A stretch of DNA of 64,000 nucleotides from the NCBI RefSeq assembly GCF_000496595.1, contig NC_022793.1, positions 1,131,202 through 1,195,201 on the forward strand. The letters are read 5' to 3'. The notes beneath the pieces were generated by a model. It saw only the letters and a list, made by a program, of their open reading frames with translations, was not told where the DNA came from and ran no database searches. The position numbers were made by a program, and so were the translations under genes. This document shows, piece by piece, positions 27,402-38,907 of the stretch. Position 1 is the first letter of the stretch. Every line of letters starts with the position of its first letter. This DNA is from Candidatus Liberibacter americanus str. Sao Paulo (GTDB lineage: Bacteria; Pseudomonadota; Alphaproteobacteria; Rhizobiales; Rhizobiaceae).

Positions 27402-29249
27402 ATGAATATTATAAAAAAATTTATAAAACAAATACCGGAAACTCCGGGAGTTTATAAAATGTTAGATTCTAATGGGAAAGTTTTATATATAGGCAAGGCA
27501 TATAATCTGCAAAAAAGAGTAAAAAATTATACTAAAATAACAAATCATACCAATCGTATTACATGCATGATTAATCAAACTAGCAATGTTGAATTTATAG
27601 CAACTTGCACAGAAGTAGAGGCCCTTCTTTTAGAAGCAAATATGATCAAAAATTTAAAGCCTCAATTCAACATACTTTTACGTGACGATAAATTCTTCCC
27701 TTATATCATGATTACAGATGATCATAAATTTCCAGCATTATATAAACACCGCGGACCACAAATTCGTAAAGGAAGTTATTTTGGTCCATTTGCGTCTGTA
27801 GATGCAGTGGAAAAAACAGTAAGCGCCCTCCAACGTGCCTTTTTTATACGCAATTGCAATGACAACATATTTGAATGCAGAACAAGACCTTGCCTCCTAT
27901 TCCAAATTAAACGCTGTTCTGGGCCATGCACCGGTGAAATAAGCGCAGAAAAATATATTAAGTTGGTTAATGAAGCCAAAGATTTTTTATCAGGATATAA
28001 TCAAAATATTAAAGAAAAAATCGCATATGAAATGAATCAAGCGACAAAGATAGAAGATTTCGAGACAGCTATAAAACATCGTGATAGGATAGCAGCTCTC
28101 TCTCTCATACAAAATCACAGCGATTTTAACACAGAAACAACGGATTTCTTTTCTATATATCGAGATAAAAATACTGCTTGTATACAAACAGTGTTCTTTC
28201 GATTTGGACAAAACAGAGGTTCCAATGCTTTCTTTCTAAAAACAGATCCACAGCTAAGCAATGCACAAATTATTAAATCATTTCTAACACAATTTTATGA
28301 TGATAAACCTTGTCCAAAAAATATCTTATTATCAGAAGAAGTGGAAGAATCTAAATTATTAGAAAAGTCTTTTACTAAAAAATATGGGCACAAAGTAAAA
28401 ATAAATGTACCTAATAGAGGAGAAAAAAAAAAGATTATTATACAAGCTCTTGTAAATGCTCGTGAATATCATTCACAAAAAATTACTACTGAAATCTTCC
28501 ATAAACAATCTATAAAAGATTTTGCAATAAAATTTTCATTAAAAAAAACACCAAAACGAATCGAAATATATGATAATTCACATGTTATGGGCTGCAGTGC
28601 TGTTGGATGTATGGTTGTAGCTGGAGATAATGGATTTATAAAAAATCAATATCAAAAGTTTAATCTAAATCCTAATGATGTTAGCACAAAGGATGATTGC
28701 GCTATGATGCGATTTTTATTAGAAAGAAGATTCTCAAAACTACTTAAAAATAAAATAAATCATAATATTGAAAAAAATGAATACTCTTTTCCTTCTTGGC
28801 CAGATGTAGTTATAATTGATGGAGGGAAAGGCCAATTATCTGCCGCATATAGCCTATTAAAAAAATTAGGAATTGAAAATCGTTTTAAAGTAATTAGTAT
28901 TGCGAAAGGAAAACAACGTAATGATAGACAAGAAAGGTTTTTCATAGAAGATGGAAAAGAAATTGTACTATCAATGCGTGATCCTGTACTTTATTTAATG
29001 CAACGTCTCCGGGATGAAGCACATCGTTTTGCTATTACTTCTCATCGTAAGCGCAGAAAAAAATTGACTTATAGTCCTCTTGATGAAATTGATGGAATTG
29101 GAAAAACTAGAAAATATTCACTTCTGCAGTCATTTGGGACAATAAGAATGATCTCAAGAGCATCTCCCGAGACACTCGCATTGACGGAAGGAATTTCAAA
29201 AAAAATAGCAGATAAAATTTATCGTTATTTTCATAGAAATAATATATAA
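27402..29249 (+). CDS. uvrC: excinuclease ABC subunit C
   Basis: Makes both incisions in nucleotide excision repair with UvrA and UvrB. The GIY-YIG nuclease domain is at the N-terminus (GVYKMLDSNGKVLYIGKA, residues 16-33). It is followed by the four-cysteine-like CRTRPCLLFQIKRCSGPC region, a UVR domain near 215, the RNase H-like endonuclease domain (IEIYDNSHVMGCSAVGCMVV) and C-terminal helix-hairpin-helix motifs. The 615 residues are complete. pgsA follows after 87 bases, an order seen in other alphaproteobacteria. Confidence 0.96.
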   Translation: MNIIKKFIKQIPETPGVYKMLDSNGKVLYIGKAYNLQKRVKNYTKITNHTNRITCMINQTSNVEFIATCTEVEALLLEANMIKNLKPQFNILLRDDKFFPYIMITDDHKFPALYKHRGPQIRKGSYFGPFASVDAVEKTVSALQRAFFIRNCNDNIFECRTRPCLLFQIKRCSGPCTGEISAEKYIKLVNEAKDFLSGYNQNIKEKIAYEMNQATKIEDFETAIKHRDRIAALSLIQNHSDFNTETTDFFSIYRDKNTACIQTVFFRFGQNRGSNAFFLKTDPQLSNAQIIKSFLTQFYDDKPCPKNILLSEEVEESKLLEKSFTKKYGHKVKINVPNRGEKKKIIIQALVNAREYHSQKITTEIFHKQSIKDFAIKFSLKKTPKRIEIYDNSHVMGCSAVGCMVVAGDNGFIKNQYQKFNLNPNDVSTKDDCAMMRFLLERRFSKLLKNKINHNIEKNEYSFPSWPDVVIIDGGKGQLSAAYSLLKKLGIENRFKVISIAKGKQRNDRQERFFIEDGKEIVLSMRDPVLYLMQRLRDEAHRFAITSHRKRRKKLTYSPLDEIDGIGKTRKYSLLQSFGTIRMISRASPETLALTEGISKKIADKIYRYFHRNNI

Positions 29250-29336
29250 GTATATAAAGAAATTAAATTGTGATTCGTGTTTTCCGTTTTAAGTAAAATT
29301 CATATAATCTACATCAAAATTCCATAAGAGGAATAA

Positions 29337-29933
29337 ATGGCTAGCCGTTCCTATAACATTCCAAATATGCTAACTTACGGTCGAATACTAGTTGTCCCTG
29401 TGATTTGCCTATGTTTTTTCATGAATGAAATAGGCTTTTTTCCAGATACATATATTATGCGATGGATATCTCTTTTTTTATTTACTATCGCTTCAATTAC
29501 TGATTTTTTTGATGGTTATCTTGCCAGGATCTGGAATCAAACTTCTAATATAGGTAGAATGCTTGATCCTATAGCAGATAAACTACTAGTATCTTCAATT
29601 ATCTTATTAATGACAGCAGATGGAACAATTGATATATATTCAATATGGGCTTCTATTACAATTTTATGTCGTGAAATTTTAGTATCTGGACTGCGCGAAT
29701 ATCTAGCAGAACTAAAAGTAAGTGTACCTGTTACACGCATTGCAAAATTCAAGACCGTAATTCAAATGATATCTATCGGATTTTTACTAGCAGGCCCTGC
29801 TTGCGAAGAGTGGACATTTTATGTGAAAAAAATAGGAATTACACTTCTATGGATATCAGCAATTTTGACAATTTATAGTGGTCATGATTACTTTATAGTT
29901 GGATTGAAAAATATTGATTTAGAGGAAGAGTAA
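29337..29933 (+). CDS. pgsA: CDP-diacylglycerol-glycerol-3-phosphate 3-phosphatidyltransferase
   Basis: Membrane enzyme making phosphatidylglycerol phosphate, the entry to phosphatidylglycerol and cardiolipin. The CDP-alcohol phosphatidyltransferase signature is intact: D59 G60, A63 R64, G73, D77 and D81. N-terminal NIPNMLTYGRILVVP and the CREILVSGLREYLA loop are typical of PgsA and separate it from PssA. The 198-residue length is normal. AAGAGGAATAA gives the ribosome site. It converges on the DEAD-box gene with about 100 bases between. Confidence 0.95.
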   Translation: MASRSYNIPNMLTYGRILVVPVICLCFFMNEIGFFPDTYIMRWISLFLFTIASITDFFDGYLARIWNQTSNIGRMLDPIADKLLVSSIILLMTADGTIDIYSIWASITILCREILVSGLREYLAELKVSVPVTRIAKFKTVIQMISIGFLLAGPACEEWTFYVKKIGITLLWISAILTIYSGHDYFIVGLKNIDLEEE

Positions 29934-30034
29934 AATCAATATTTTTCAATTACATGTATCATATTAAAAAAGTAAATTAATGATTATAATTCAGTATGTT
30001 GAGAAATCCAAGTAATATTTTATATCGTATAAAT

Positions 30035-31759
30035 TTAACCACTAAATGATCTTCTAGACTTACTAAATTTTCTATCCGCCATACCATAGCGAGTACCACG
30101 ATTCATAACACCAGATGATCTGTTACTTTTAAAATCAGGCCTTCCGCCGTTCAGAGACCTGATCTGAATACCTCTATCTAATTTAATGGAAGTATTTAAA
30201 AACTTTACTCCATCTGATGAAATTTCTATAAAAGTCTGTTCCGGTTGAACACGAATTGCCCCAATACTATTGCGACTAATCCCAATGTTACGACATAACA
30301 TAGGTATTAACCAGCGAGCTTCTGCTTTATCTTTACTTCCTACAGAAAGAGAGAACCAAGATGAATTTCTAAAATTATCACGCGAATTTTCCCTTGATAA
30401 TTTAGAATCACCTCTAGAATAAGAGCCTCTTCCTGAAGAATTGAGAGAAACAGGATTCAGTTCTTCTGGAACACAACGTCCAGCACGGTTGATACGCAAA
30501 AAACCAACTGCTATATTCTCAGGAGAATGCTGAGATAATAATTCATCTACAAGTTTTCTTTCATCTTCTTTAATAGGTCCAAGCAAAGATGAATCTTTAA
30601 GCATTCTTTGAGAATCACGTTCTATTATTTCTGCCGCTGTTGGAGCTTGTTCCCAATTTGCAGAAACATTTGCATCTCTTAACAAACGTTCAGCACGGCG
30701 CTGCAAATTTTGAGGAATAACAAAAACACTAATACCCTTGCGTCCCGCTCTACCTGTACGGCCACTGCGATGCAATAAAGTCTCTGGATTAGAAGATAAT
30801 TCAGCATGGATAACAAGATCAAGATCTGGTAAATCAATACCACGCGCAGCAACATCTGTCGCTATACATACTCTAGCTCTTCCATCACGCATCATCTGAA
30901 GCGCATTACTACGTTCTTGCTGACTTAACTCTCCAGATAAAGCAACAACTTGAAACAAATGATCTGCTAATACTTTAGTATAACGAGCTACAGATGCACG
31001 TGTAGAACAAAATACTAATGCGTTTTTTGCGTCATGATAACGCAATATATTAACGATCGCGTTATCGCGATCACTAACTCTTACTAGCATTGCACGATAA
31101 TCTATATCACTATGCTGACGACTATCAGAAGATATATTAATGCGTACAGCATCTTTCTGATAATTCTTAGCTAAAGTAATAATTGCAGGAGAAAGAGTAG
31201 CTGAAAACATCAACATTCGACGTTTCTTTGGGGATGAATCCAAAATGAATTCAATATCATCTCGGAATCCCAAATCAAGCATTTCATCAGCTTCATCAAG
31301 AATTACAGACTTAAGATGAGATATATCCAAACTCTTACCCCTAATATGATCACATAACCTACCAGGAGTTCCAACAACAATATGCGATCCTTTTCGCAAA
31401 TCCCTACGTTCAACATTGATACTCACACCACCAATACAGACAGAAATGACAACTCCAGTTTTTGCATAAAGCCATTCTAACTCACGACCAACCTGCATAG
31501 CCAATTCTCTAGTAGGAGCTATTACAAGAGCTAAAGGAGCGCCATGGCTATCAAAAAGATCCTTATCACCCAAAAGATTTGGAGCCAAAGCCAATCCAAA
31601 AGCAACAGTCTTACCAGAACCTGTTTGAGCAGAAACTAGGATATCTTTATCAACCAAATCAGAATTAAGAATAGCTTTCTGCACAGGTGTTAAATTAAAA
31701 TACCCCCGCTCAGAAAGAGCATCTCCTATAACTTTAGGGATATCTTCAACAATTTTCAT
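30035..31759 (-). CDS. DEAD-box ATP-dependent RNA helicase
   Basis: RNA helicase of the DeaD/CsdA type, expected to act in ribosome assembly or mRNA decay. The RecA-like core has AQTGSGKT (motif I), PTRELAMQVG, VGTPGRL, LDEADEMLDLGF (motif II), FSATL (III), ATDVAARGIDLPDLD (V) and HRSGRTGRAGR (VI). The C-terminal part includes a DbpA-type RNA-binding domain (WFSLSVGSKDKAEARWLIPMLC) and ends in a basic, Ser/Arg/Gly-rich tail. The 574-residue length fits. It is monocistronic. The exact paralogue name is uncertain. Confidence 0.93.
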   Translation of the reverse strand: MKIVEDIPKVIGDALSERGYFNLTPVQKAILNSDLVDKDILVSAQTGSGKTVAFGLALAPNLLGDKDLFDSHGAPLALVIAPTRELAMQVGRELEWLYAKTGVVISVCIGGVSINVERRDLRKGSHIVVGTPGRLCDHIRGKSLDISHLKSVILDEADEMLDLGFRDDIEFILDSSPKKRRMLMFSATLSPAIITLAKNYQKDAVRINISSDSRQHSDIDYRAMLVRVSDRDNAIVNILRYHDAKNALVFCSTRASVARYTKVLADHLFQVVALSGELSQQERSNALQMMRDGRARVCIATDVAARGIDLPDLDLVIHAELSSNPETLLHRSGRTGRAGRKGISVFVIPQNLQRRAERLLRDANVSANWEQAPTAAEIIERDSQRMLKDSSLLGPIKEDERKLVDELLSQHSPENIAVGFLRINRAGRCVPEELNPVSLNSSGRGSYSRGDSKLSRENSRDNFRNSSWFSLSVGSKDKAEARWLIPMLCRNIGISRNSIGAIRVQPEQTFIEISSDGVKFLNTSIKLDRGIQIRSLNGGRPDFKSNRSSGVMNRGTRYGMADRKFSKSRRSFSG

Positions 31760-32412
31760 ATATAAATTTTCCAGACCTTATCTTCATTGTTTTACTATAA
31801 TCAAACTATAATTATAATATACAATAAGAATATATTAACTTAAAAACGAAATGATAATTGAACTTTAAAAGCACCCATTATCAAGAGCAAAATTACAATA
31901 TAATTGATATATAGTTATTGCAAATAATAACTTTAATCAATTAAAACACAAAATGAAAATCCATAGATATGGACTTCCTCAAAACAACGACAAAACAAAT
32001 GGCGATAAACTCATAAATATATATGAGCAATACTCCAAGTCTATATCGAAAACTAAATTTTAACGAGATTTAATAGAATAAGCAAATATTCACCATTTAC
32101 ATGGCACAATCAAATACAAAGAAACCGCAAAACATACCTAAATTTGTCAATATTATTATGCTTAGCAAAGCATCTTTTGTCAATTTTAACAGCAGTACCT
32201 ATAATACAAAAACATTACATCTATTAAGTCACCAGGAATAATAAAAGCTATTGGCCCCTATTACATCCCAAATCTATCGGCACATAATGCCATATACTTA
32301 GTCTATTATATGATCTATCATAAAATTGCAACAACCATAATATAAATAAATCATTAAAATGAATAGAGTTTTTTATACAACATATAAAAATTATAAATAC
32401 AACCAAAATAAC
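31760..32412. other. Noncoding region between the helicase and aspartate aminotransferase genes
   Basis: Mostly AT-rich with no supported gene. One short plus-strand ORF at 32101-32241 could encode 46 residues beginning MAQSNTKKPQNIPKFVN. It has no ribosome site and I do not recognise it. The stretch contains the helicase promoter (minus strand), which I cannot pinpoint. Confidence 0.45.
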
Positions 32413-33621
<1,209 letters not shown>

Positions 33622-33734
33622 TTATCCCTATCTTAAGATACATACAAAAATCATCGAAAATGAACTGATATTCGTAACATAAAAAATTAAAAATACATAT
33701 AATGCAAAATACAACGCTACTTAAAGACAAAATG

Positions 33735-33808
33735 TGGAGCGGATAGCGGGAATCGAACCCGCATATTCAGCTTGGAAGGCTGCTGCTCTACCATTGAGCT
33801 ATACCCGC
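33735..33808 (-). tRNA. tRNA-Gly (anticodon TCC)
   Basis: The minus strand reads GCGGGTATAGCTCAATGGTA onward, with anticodon loop CTTCCAA (anticodon TCC), T-arm GGGTTCGATTCCC, acceptor end matching GCGGGTA, and an encoded CCA. Length is 74. It lies 24 bases from tRNA-Tyr and is probably processed from one transcript. An ORF that runs through both tRNAs is an artefact. Confidence 0.97.
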
Positions 33809-33832
33809 ATAAATAAATATCACAAAATATAA

Positions 33833-33917
33833 TGGTGGAGAGAGTTGGATTCGAACCAACGTAGGATAAACCAACGGATTTACAGTCCGCCCCCTTTAAC
33901 CACTCGGGCATCCCTCC
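33833..33917 (-). tRNA. tRNA-Tyr (anticodon GTA)
   Basis: The minus strand reads GGAGGGATGCCCGAGTGGTT onward, with a long variable arm as expected for type II tRNA-Tyr. The anticodon loop is CTGTAAA (GTA), the T-arm is GGTTCGAATCC, and CCA is encoded. Length is 85. It is followed on the same strand by tRNA-Gly. In many alphaproteobacteria this pair leads into tuf; no tuf gene follows here. Confidence 0.97.
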
Positions 33918-34142
33918 CATAAACTAATATAAAAACAAAAATCACTTTTAAAAAACAAACTACAACATCTATATGAGCATCAATAACACAACTGTCAACA
34001 GATTACACTTAAAAAGTGATAAAATTGTTCTTTATACCTACATGAATATCTATAAACTACAACCAAATTATATACATAGTTATATTAACAAGATCATTAT
34101 AAATATTATGTTAGATTTTTAAATAAAAGAATTGCATTTGAT

Positions 34143-35372
34143 TTAATTATTTGAAAGTTTAGAAGATGATTTAATAATATCATATTTTATCCAAAGCTGT
34201 TCTAAGCTTGAAACCAAATATTCAATATCATAATCGGTATGCATGGGAGTAATAGTTATGCGCAACATCTCCTTTGTCCTAATGACAGTTGGATAATTGA
34301 TTGGTTGTATATAAATACCAAAGTCTTTTAGTAAAGAATCTGATATCCATTTACATTTTCTAGCATCACCGATCATGACAGGAATAATATGACTTGAATT
34401 ATTAACATAAGGAATAGAAGTTTTATCAAGAGCACTACATAATTTTTTTACACGATTCATATGAATTATTCTTTCATAATTATGCTCTTTTAAATGTTGA
34501 ATCGAGGTTATAGCCGCACTAGCAATCGCTGGCGGCAATGATGTTGTAAAAATGAATCCTGAAGAAAATGATCTTATAAAGTCACATAAATTAGCAGAAG
34601 CAGCAATATATCCTCCGTATGATCCAAATCCCTTTGCAAGAGTTCCAGATATTATCGTTATTCTATCCATTACTCTTTCACGCTCTGATATACCACCACC
34701 TCTTGCTCCATATATTCCAACTGCATGCACTTCATCTACGTAAGTCATTGCATTATATTTTTCTGCTAAATCACATATTCTACTAATAGGCGCAATATCA
34801 CCACCCATTGAATATAAGGATTCAAAGATGATAATTTTTGGCACGGAAAGACTAATTGAAGACAGATGCCTTTCTAGATCATCTAAATCATTGTGTTTCC
34901 ATATAATTTTTTTGCATTTAGATTGCCTAATACCTTCAATAATAGAAGCATGATTATTAGCATCAGAAAAGCAAACCATATTTTCAATTTTAGAGCAAAG
35001 TGTATCTATAGTAGTCCAATTAGCAATATAACCAGAGTTAAATATAAGAGCAGATTCCTTACAATGCAGATCCGATATTTCTTTCTCAAGCATCACATGA
35101 TAGTAATTATTGCCTGAAATATTCCTAGTTCCACCAGAGCCAACACCGCACTTTTTAATAGCATTTTGAACTGATTCTATAACTTTTGGATGTTTTCCCA
35201 TACAAAGATAATCATTACTACACCAGACAATTACCTTTTTGGCTCCAGTATCAGAATTATACGTTGCATAAGGAAATTTATGTTTACCATATTCTATCTC
35301 TGTAAACACACGATAACATGATTCACGGCGTAAATTCATTATCTGATCTTTGAAAAAACTTTCAAAATCCAT
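34143..35372 (-). CDS. hemA: 5-aminolevulinate synthase
   Basis: PLP enzyme condensing glycine and succinyl-CoA to 5-aminolevulinate, the first step of haem synthesis by the C4 pathway of alphaproteobacteria. Motifs include [56 protein letters not shown] and the PLP lysine in [15 protein letters not shown]. The ORF extends to 35423, but the start with an AAAGGACT ribosome site is ATG 35372, giving 409 residues starting [11 protein letters not shown], which matches the family. AT-rich DNA lies on both sides. Confidence 0.95.
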   Translation of the reverse strand: MDFESFFKDQIMNLRRESCYRVFTEIEYGKHKFPYATYNSDTGAKKVIVWCSNDYLCMGKHPKVIESVQNAIKKCGVGSGGTRNISGNNYYHVMLEKEISDLHCKESALIFNSGYIANWTTIDTLCSKIENMVCFSDANNHASIIEGIRQSKCKKIIWKHNDLDDLERHLSSISLSVPKIIIFESLYSMGGDIAPISRICDLAEKYNAMTYVDEVHAVGIYGARGGGISERERVMDRITIISGTLAKGFGSYGGYIAASANLCDFIRSFSSGFIFTTSLPPAIASAAITSIQHLKEHNYERIIHMNRVKKLCSALDKTSIPYVNNSSHIIPVMIGDARKCKWISDSLLKDFGIYIQPINYPTVIRTKEMLRITITPMHTDYDIEYLVSSLEQLWIKYDIIKSSSKLSNN

Positions 35373-35664
35373 ACTTAGTCCTTTAAAACAAAATAATTTT
35401 TTATTAGAATAAATTATATACATAGATAGAAATCTATTAGCAATCTTTCACAATTTAATATGTATGAAATAGCTATTTCAATTTTAACGGCATAATTATT
35501 GGCAAAATTATATTAATAACGATGATATAATCTTATATAAAAATATATACTATATTTTTTAGTTATATAAACAGAGTAGATGTTTTTTTGATAAATAGTA
35601 TTAAAATAATAAGATATAATTTTTAAAAAAATTAAAAGTAATCTTATTTTATTTATAAAATAAA

Positions 35665-36525
35665 TTATAACGATTTTAATTTAAAATGGTTTTGAACTAT
35701 ATAAAGGGAAAGAGCTGAGGCGTTTGATACGTTAAGAGATTTTATTTCGCCAGGCATATTAATTTGAGCTATCACATTTACAGTTTCTTGAGTTTTTTTA
35801 CGTAATCCTTTGCCTTCAGATCCTAGCACAAGGGCAATTTTATCGCTACAAAAAGATTCTTCAAGATCAATGTCACTATCTGAAGAAAGCCCTATTGTTT
35901 GAAAACCAAAAGAATGAATTTTTTGCAAGGCCTCTGCTAAATTGCCAATACGAATATATGGAATGTGCTCTAATGCACCAGAAGCAGATTTAGCAAGCAC
36001 TGATGTTTCATCAGGAATATGTCGCTTGGTTGTAATAATAGCATCACATTTAAAAGCGACAGCTGATCGTAAGATAGCACCAACATTATGTGGATCATTT
36101 ACTTGATCTAACACAATTAATAATTTGCTTTTACGAATTATATCAAATGACGGATACTTTAAAGGAAGAGTTTCTAATAAAACGCCCTGATGGGCGGTAT
36201 CCTTCCCAACAATATTATCTATCTCTCTTGGAGATACTATCTGGATAGGGAAAACACTAGATGAATGCTCATTATAGTTTAAATTTGCTAAAGCATTGCG
36301 TGTTGCCAACAATCGGAATATCTGTCTTTTAGGATTATTAATAGCTGCACCCACAGTATGAATTCCATATAGCAGCAATCTTTTATCCTGTGATGAAAGT
36401 TTTTTTTCTATCTTAAATTTATGATCTAACTTTTTTCTATCCCGATAATTACGTCGAAGTTTTGCATAGTGAGAATCCTTGGCAGCAGAGGTTATTTCTT
36501 TGGATTTATTTAGTGTAAAACTCAT
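35665..36525 (-). CDS. TrmH/RlmB-family RNA 2'-O-methyltransferase
   Basis: SPOUT-fold methyltransferase using SAM on rRNA or tRNA ribose. The C-terminal catalytic knot shows LDQVNDPHNVGAILRSA (motif 1), LVLGSEGKGLRK (motif 2) and IKSLNVSNASALSLY (motif 3). The N-terminal substrate-binding domain starts near LLLYGIHTVGAAINNPKR. A basic 40-residue N-terminal extension is also usual in Rhizobiales. The 286 residues look complete. Its position close to the tRNA-Tyr/tRNA-Gly pair is conserved in the order. The target nucleotide cannot be read from the sequence. Confidence 0.9.
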   Translation of the reverse strand: MSFTLNKSKEITSAAKDSHYAKLRRNYRDRKKLDHKFKIEKKLSSQDKRLLLYGIHTVGAAINNPKRQIFRLLATRNALANLNYNEHSSSVFPIQIVSPREIDNIVGKDTAHQGVLLETLPLKYPSFDIIRKSKLLIVLDQVNDPHNVGAILRSAVAFKCDAIITTKRHIPDETSVLAKSASGALEHIPYIRIGNLAEALQKIHSFGFQTIGLSSDSDIDLEESFCSDKIALVLGSEGKGLRKKTQETVNVIAQINMPGEIKSLNVSNASALSLYIVQNHFKLKSL

Positions 36526-36626
36526 AATTATGTCATCCTTCAGATAATTTTTCTATTAAGTATACAATGAGTTATCCATGCTATGGGCATAGAAATACTC
36601 TTAATAAAATTAAGAAATATTTCATC

Positions 36627-38471
36627 TCAAACAGGGAAAGTAGCATATAATAACCATTCCATAACTTTTTCGTCATCTATAAGGGGAGAAAGAGTTTTAT
36701 ACACATGTTCATGATAATCATTTATCCACATTTTCTCTTCGGGAGTAAGAAGATCAATTAATATAGGATTTTTATCGATCGGACAAAGAGTAACTGTTTT
36801 AAAACTATGCATCAAACATTCACCACCATCAATTTTTTCTAGATCAGAAACACAAAGAATATTCTCAATACGGATCCCAAAATTACCATGCTTATAATAA
36901 CCAGGTTCATTCGAGAGCATCATCCCAGGTAGCAAAGGCTGACGGTTAATCCTAGAAATACCTTGAGGCCCTTCATGGACTGATAAAAATGAACCAACTC
37001 CATGCCCTACTCCATGAGAAAAATCTGATCCTGCTTTCCATAAAAAAATACGAGCTATACTATCAAGATCACAGCCACGTATTCCTTGTGGAAATCTTGC
37101 TGTAGAAACAGCTATCATACCCTTCAATACCAATGTAAAAAATCTCTTTTTTTCATTGTCTAGATTCCCGACAGCCACTGTTCTAGTGATATCTGTAGTT
37201 CCATTCACATATTGAGCACCTGAATCTAGTAATAAAAATTCACCATTTCGCAATAATCTATTGCTTTCAATAGTAACTTGATAATGAATAATAGCAGCAT
37301 TTGAACCAGAAGCAGATATCGTATTGAATGAAATATCCCTAAGAGGATTATTCATCTTGCGACCTATCATTCCACGAAAAACTTCTAGCTTCTTTGCAAT
37401 ATCAATTTCAGTTAATTCTTCCAATTTTTGCGAATAAAACCATGAAAAGAAATAAACCATCGCAATACCATCTTGGATATGAGATAACATCATACCTTCA
37501 ATTTCAGTTTTGTTCTTTACAGCGCGCGATAGACGAGAAGGATCAGGGCATTCAATTATTGTACAATTGCCTTGAGAAAGTATATCGAATAAACGATATG
37601 GAACCCACTTAGTATCAATAAGAATAGATATATTTTTCAATGAAATGGTAGTTAAACGAGAATAAATCATATCAAGATCGAAGATAGACGCTCTTGAACA
37701 CAGAAAACAATTTAATTCTTCATTAAGACTACGTTTATCAATAAAAATTTCAGCAGTTCCATCCACATATAAAATAGCACGAGATAAAGGATAAGTAACA
37801 CGTGGAATATCAAACCCTCGAATATTAAAAATCCATGCAACAGAAGCAGGATCGCATATAAAAACAGCTTCTACTTTCTTCATATTAAGATCAGCACAAA
37901 TATCATTGATCTTTTCTTCAGGCATTTTACCAGAATAAGCTATATCCTGAATCGCAATGTTTTTTACTGATTGAGCAGGTCTATCTTGCCATAATTTATC
38001 AATAGGATTATGAGATAAATCAACTATCACCCCACCTATTTTACACATTGCTTCACTCAAATTACATACTTCAAAAGCTGAATGTAACATTGGATCAATT
38101 CCTAGACGTATATGTTCTTGAGAATGATACGATAGCCATATATGCAAAGGTTCAATGGTCAGATTATTTATCTCAAATAATGTAGTATCAACTTCCTGTT
38201 TTGCCTGAATTATATAACGACCATCAACAAAGATAATAGCTCTCTGTCGCAACACTAGAGCTGCTCCTGCAGATCCTGTAAAACCTGTTAGCCAAGCAAG
38301 TCTTTCAGAATGTGCAGCAACAAATTCACCCATATATTCGTCTGCACGCGGCACAAGAAAAGCATCTATTCCTAATTGATCAAAACAAAGTCGCAGATTT
38401 TTCAATCTTTCAAATGAATGCTGTGGAGATGATTTAACATCAAAAGATTGAAACATATTTTTATCCTGCAT
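36627..38471 (-). CDS. pepP: Xaa-Pro aminopeptidase (aminopeptidase P)
   Basis: Metallopeptidase of family M24B that removes an N-terminal residue before proline. It has the three-domain long form (614 residues). An N-terminal creatinase-like domain starts at about 22 (RLKNLRLCFDQLGIDAFLVPRADEY), a second similar domain follows, and a C-terminal pita-bread domain has the metal ligands in LLDSGAQYVNGTTDITRT, GHGVGHGVGSFLSVHEGP, NEPGYY and GIRIENI. It is monocistronic on the minus strand, divergent from ftsK. Confidence 0.94.
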   Translation of the reverse strand: MQDKNMFQSFDVKSSPQHSFERLKNLRLCFDQLGIDAFLVPRADEYMGEFVAAHSERLAWLTGFTGSAGAALVLRQRAIIFVDGRYIIQAKQEVDTTLFEINNLTIEPLHIWLSYHSQEHIRLGIDPMLHSAFEVCNLSEAMCKIGGVIVDLSHNPIDKLWQDRPAQSVKNIAIQDIAYSGKMPEEKINDICADLNMKKVEAVFICDPASVAWIFNIRGFDIPRVTYPLSRAILYVDGTAEIFIDKRSLNEELNCFLCSRASIFDLDMIYSRLTTISLKNISILIDTKWVPYRLFDILSQGNCTIIECPDPSRLSRAVKNKTEIEGMMLSHIQDGIAMVYFFSWFYSQKLEELTEIDIAKKLEVFRGMIGRKMNNPLRDISFNTISASGSNAAIIHYQVTIESNRLLRNGEFLLLDSGAQYVNGTTDITRTVAVGNLDNEKKRFFTLVLKGMIAVSTARFPQGIRGCDLDSIARIFLWKAGSDFSHGVGHGVGSFLSVHEGPQGISRINRQPLLPGMMLSNEPGYYKHGNFGIRIENILCVSDLEKIDGGECLMHSFKTVTLCPIDKNPILIDLLTPEEKMWINDYHEHVYKTLSPLIDDEKVMEWLLYATFPV

Positions 38472-38907
38472 TAATATATTAAGGCTTAAAAAATTAAAAA
38501 TAATTAAGGGAAAAAATAAAATTAATTATTATATGCTCATCACATAATTATCATATTATACAAAAAACGATATACCACCAACAAAAAGCTTATAATAAAT
38601 AACCCTTCATATTACTAGTGAACTATCCCAATGGTTTAAAGCATTCAATGATAGTTTTGCAATACAATCACCTATATAATAAACTACAGTTATCATCATA
38701 TGATATCGCAATTCAAAAATTACTCTATAAATTTGAATGAACAATGGGGCTATATTTAAAATAAAATATTTACTTACTACTATCATCTCACTTCAAAAAC
38801 AATAAAATAAAAATAATATTCAATATTCAAACGAATGGATTATATTTCAGAAGTAAATTGTTAACTGATTTTCACTAATATCACTTATAAAGGTAAAATT
38901 AACCTTA
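38472..38907. other. Divergent intergenic region, pepP/ftsK
   Basis: AT-rich with no ORF above chance. It should hold promoters for both genes. TTAACTGATTTTCACTAATA near 38861 is not a clear promoter. TAAAGGT, then AAAATTAACC, precedes the ftsK start. Confidence 0.4.

Noticed and set aside
32101..32241. 46-residue plus-strand ORF beginning MAQSNTKKPQ, looked like a SecB N-terminus
   Set aside because: The alignment to SecB was too loose, there is no ribosome site, and no continuation of SecB is found downstream.
33717..33920. 67-residue ORF across the tRNA pair on the minus strand
   Set aside because: It is the translation of tRNA-Tyr and tRNA-Gly; the familiar MPEWLKGADCKSVG-type and YSSMVEQ-type strings come from tRNA sequence.
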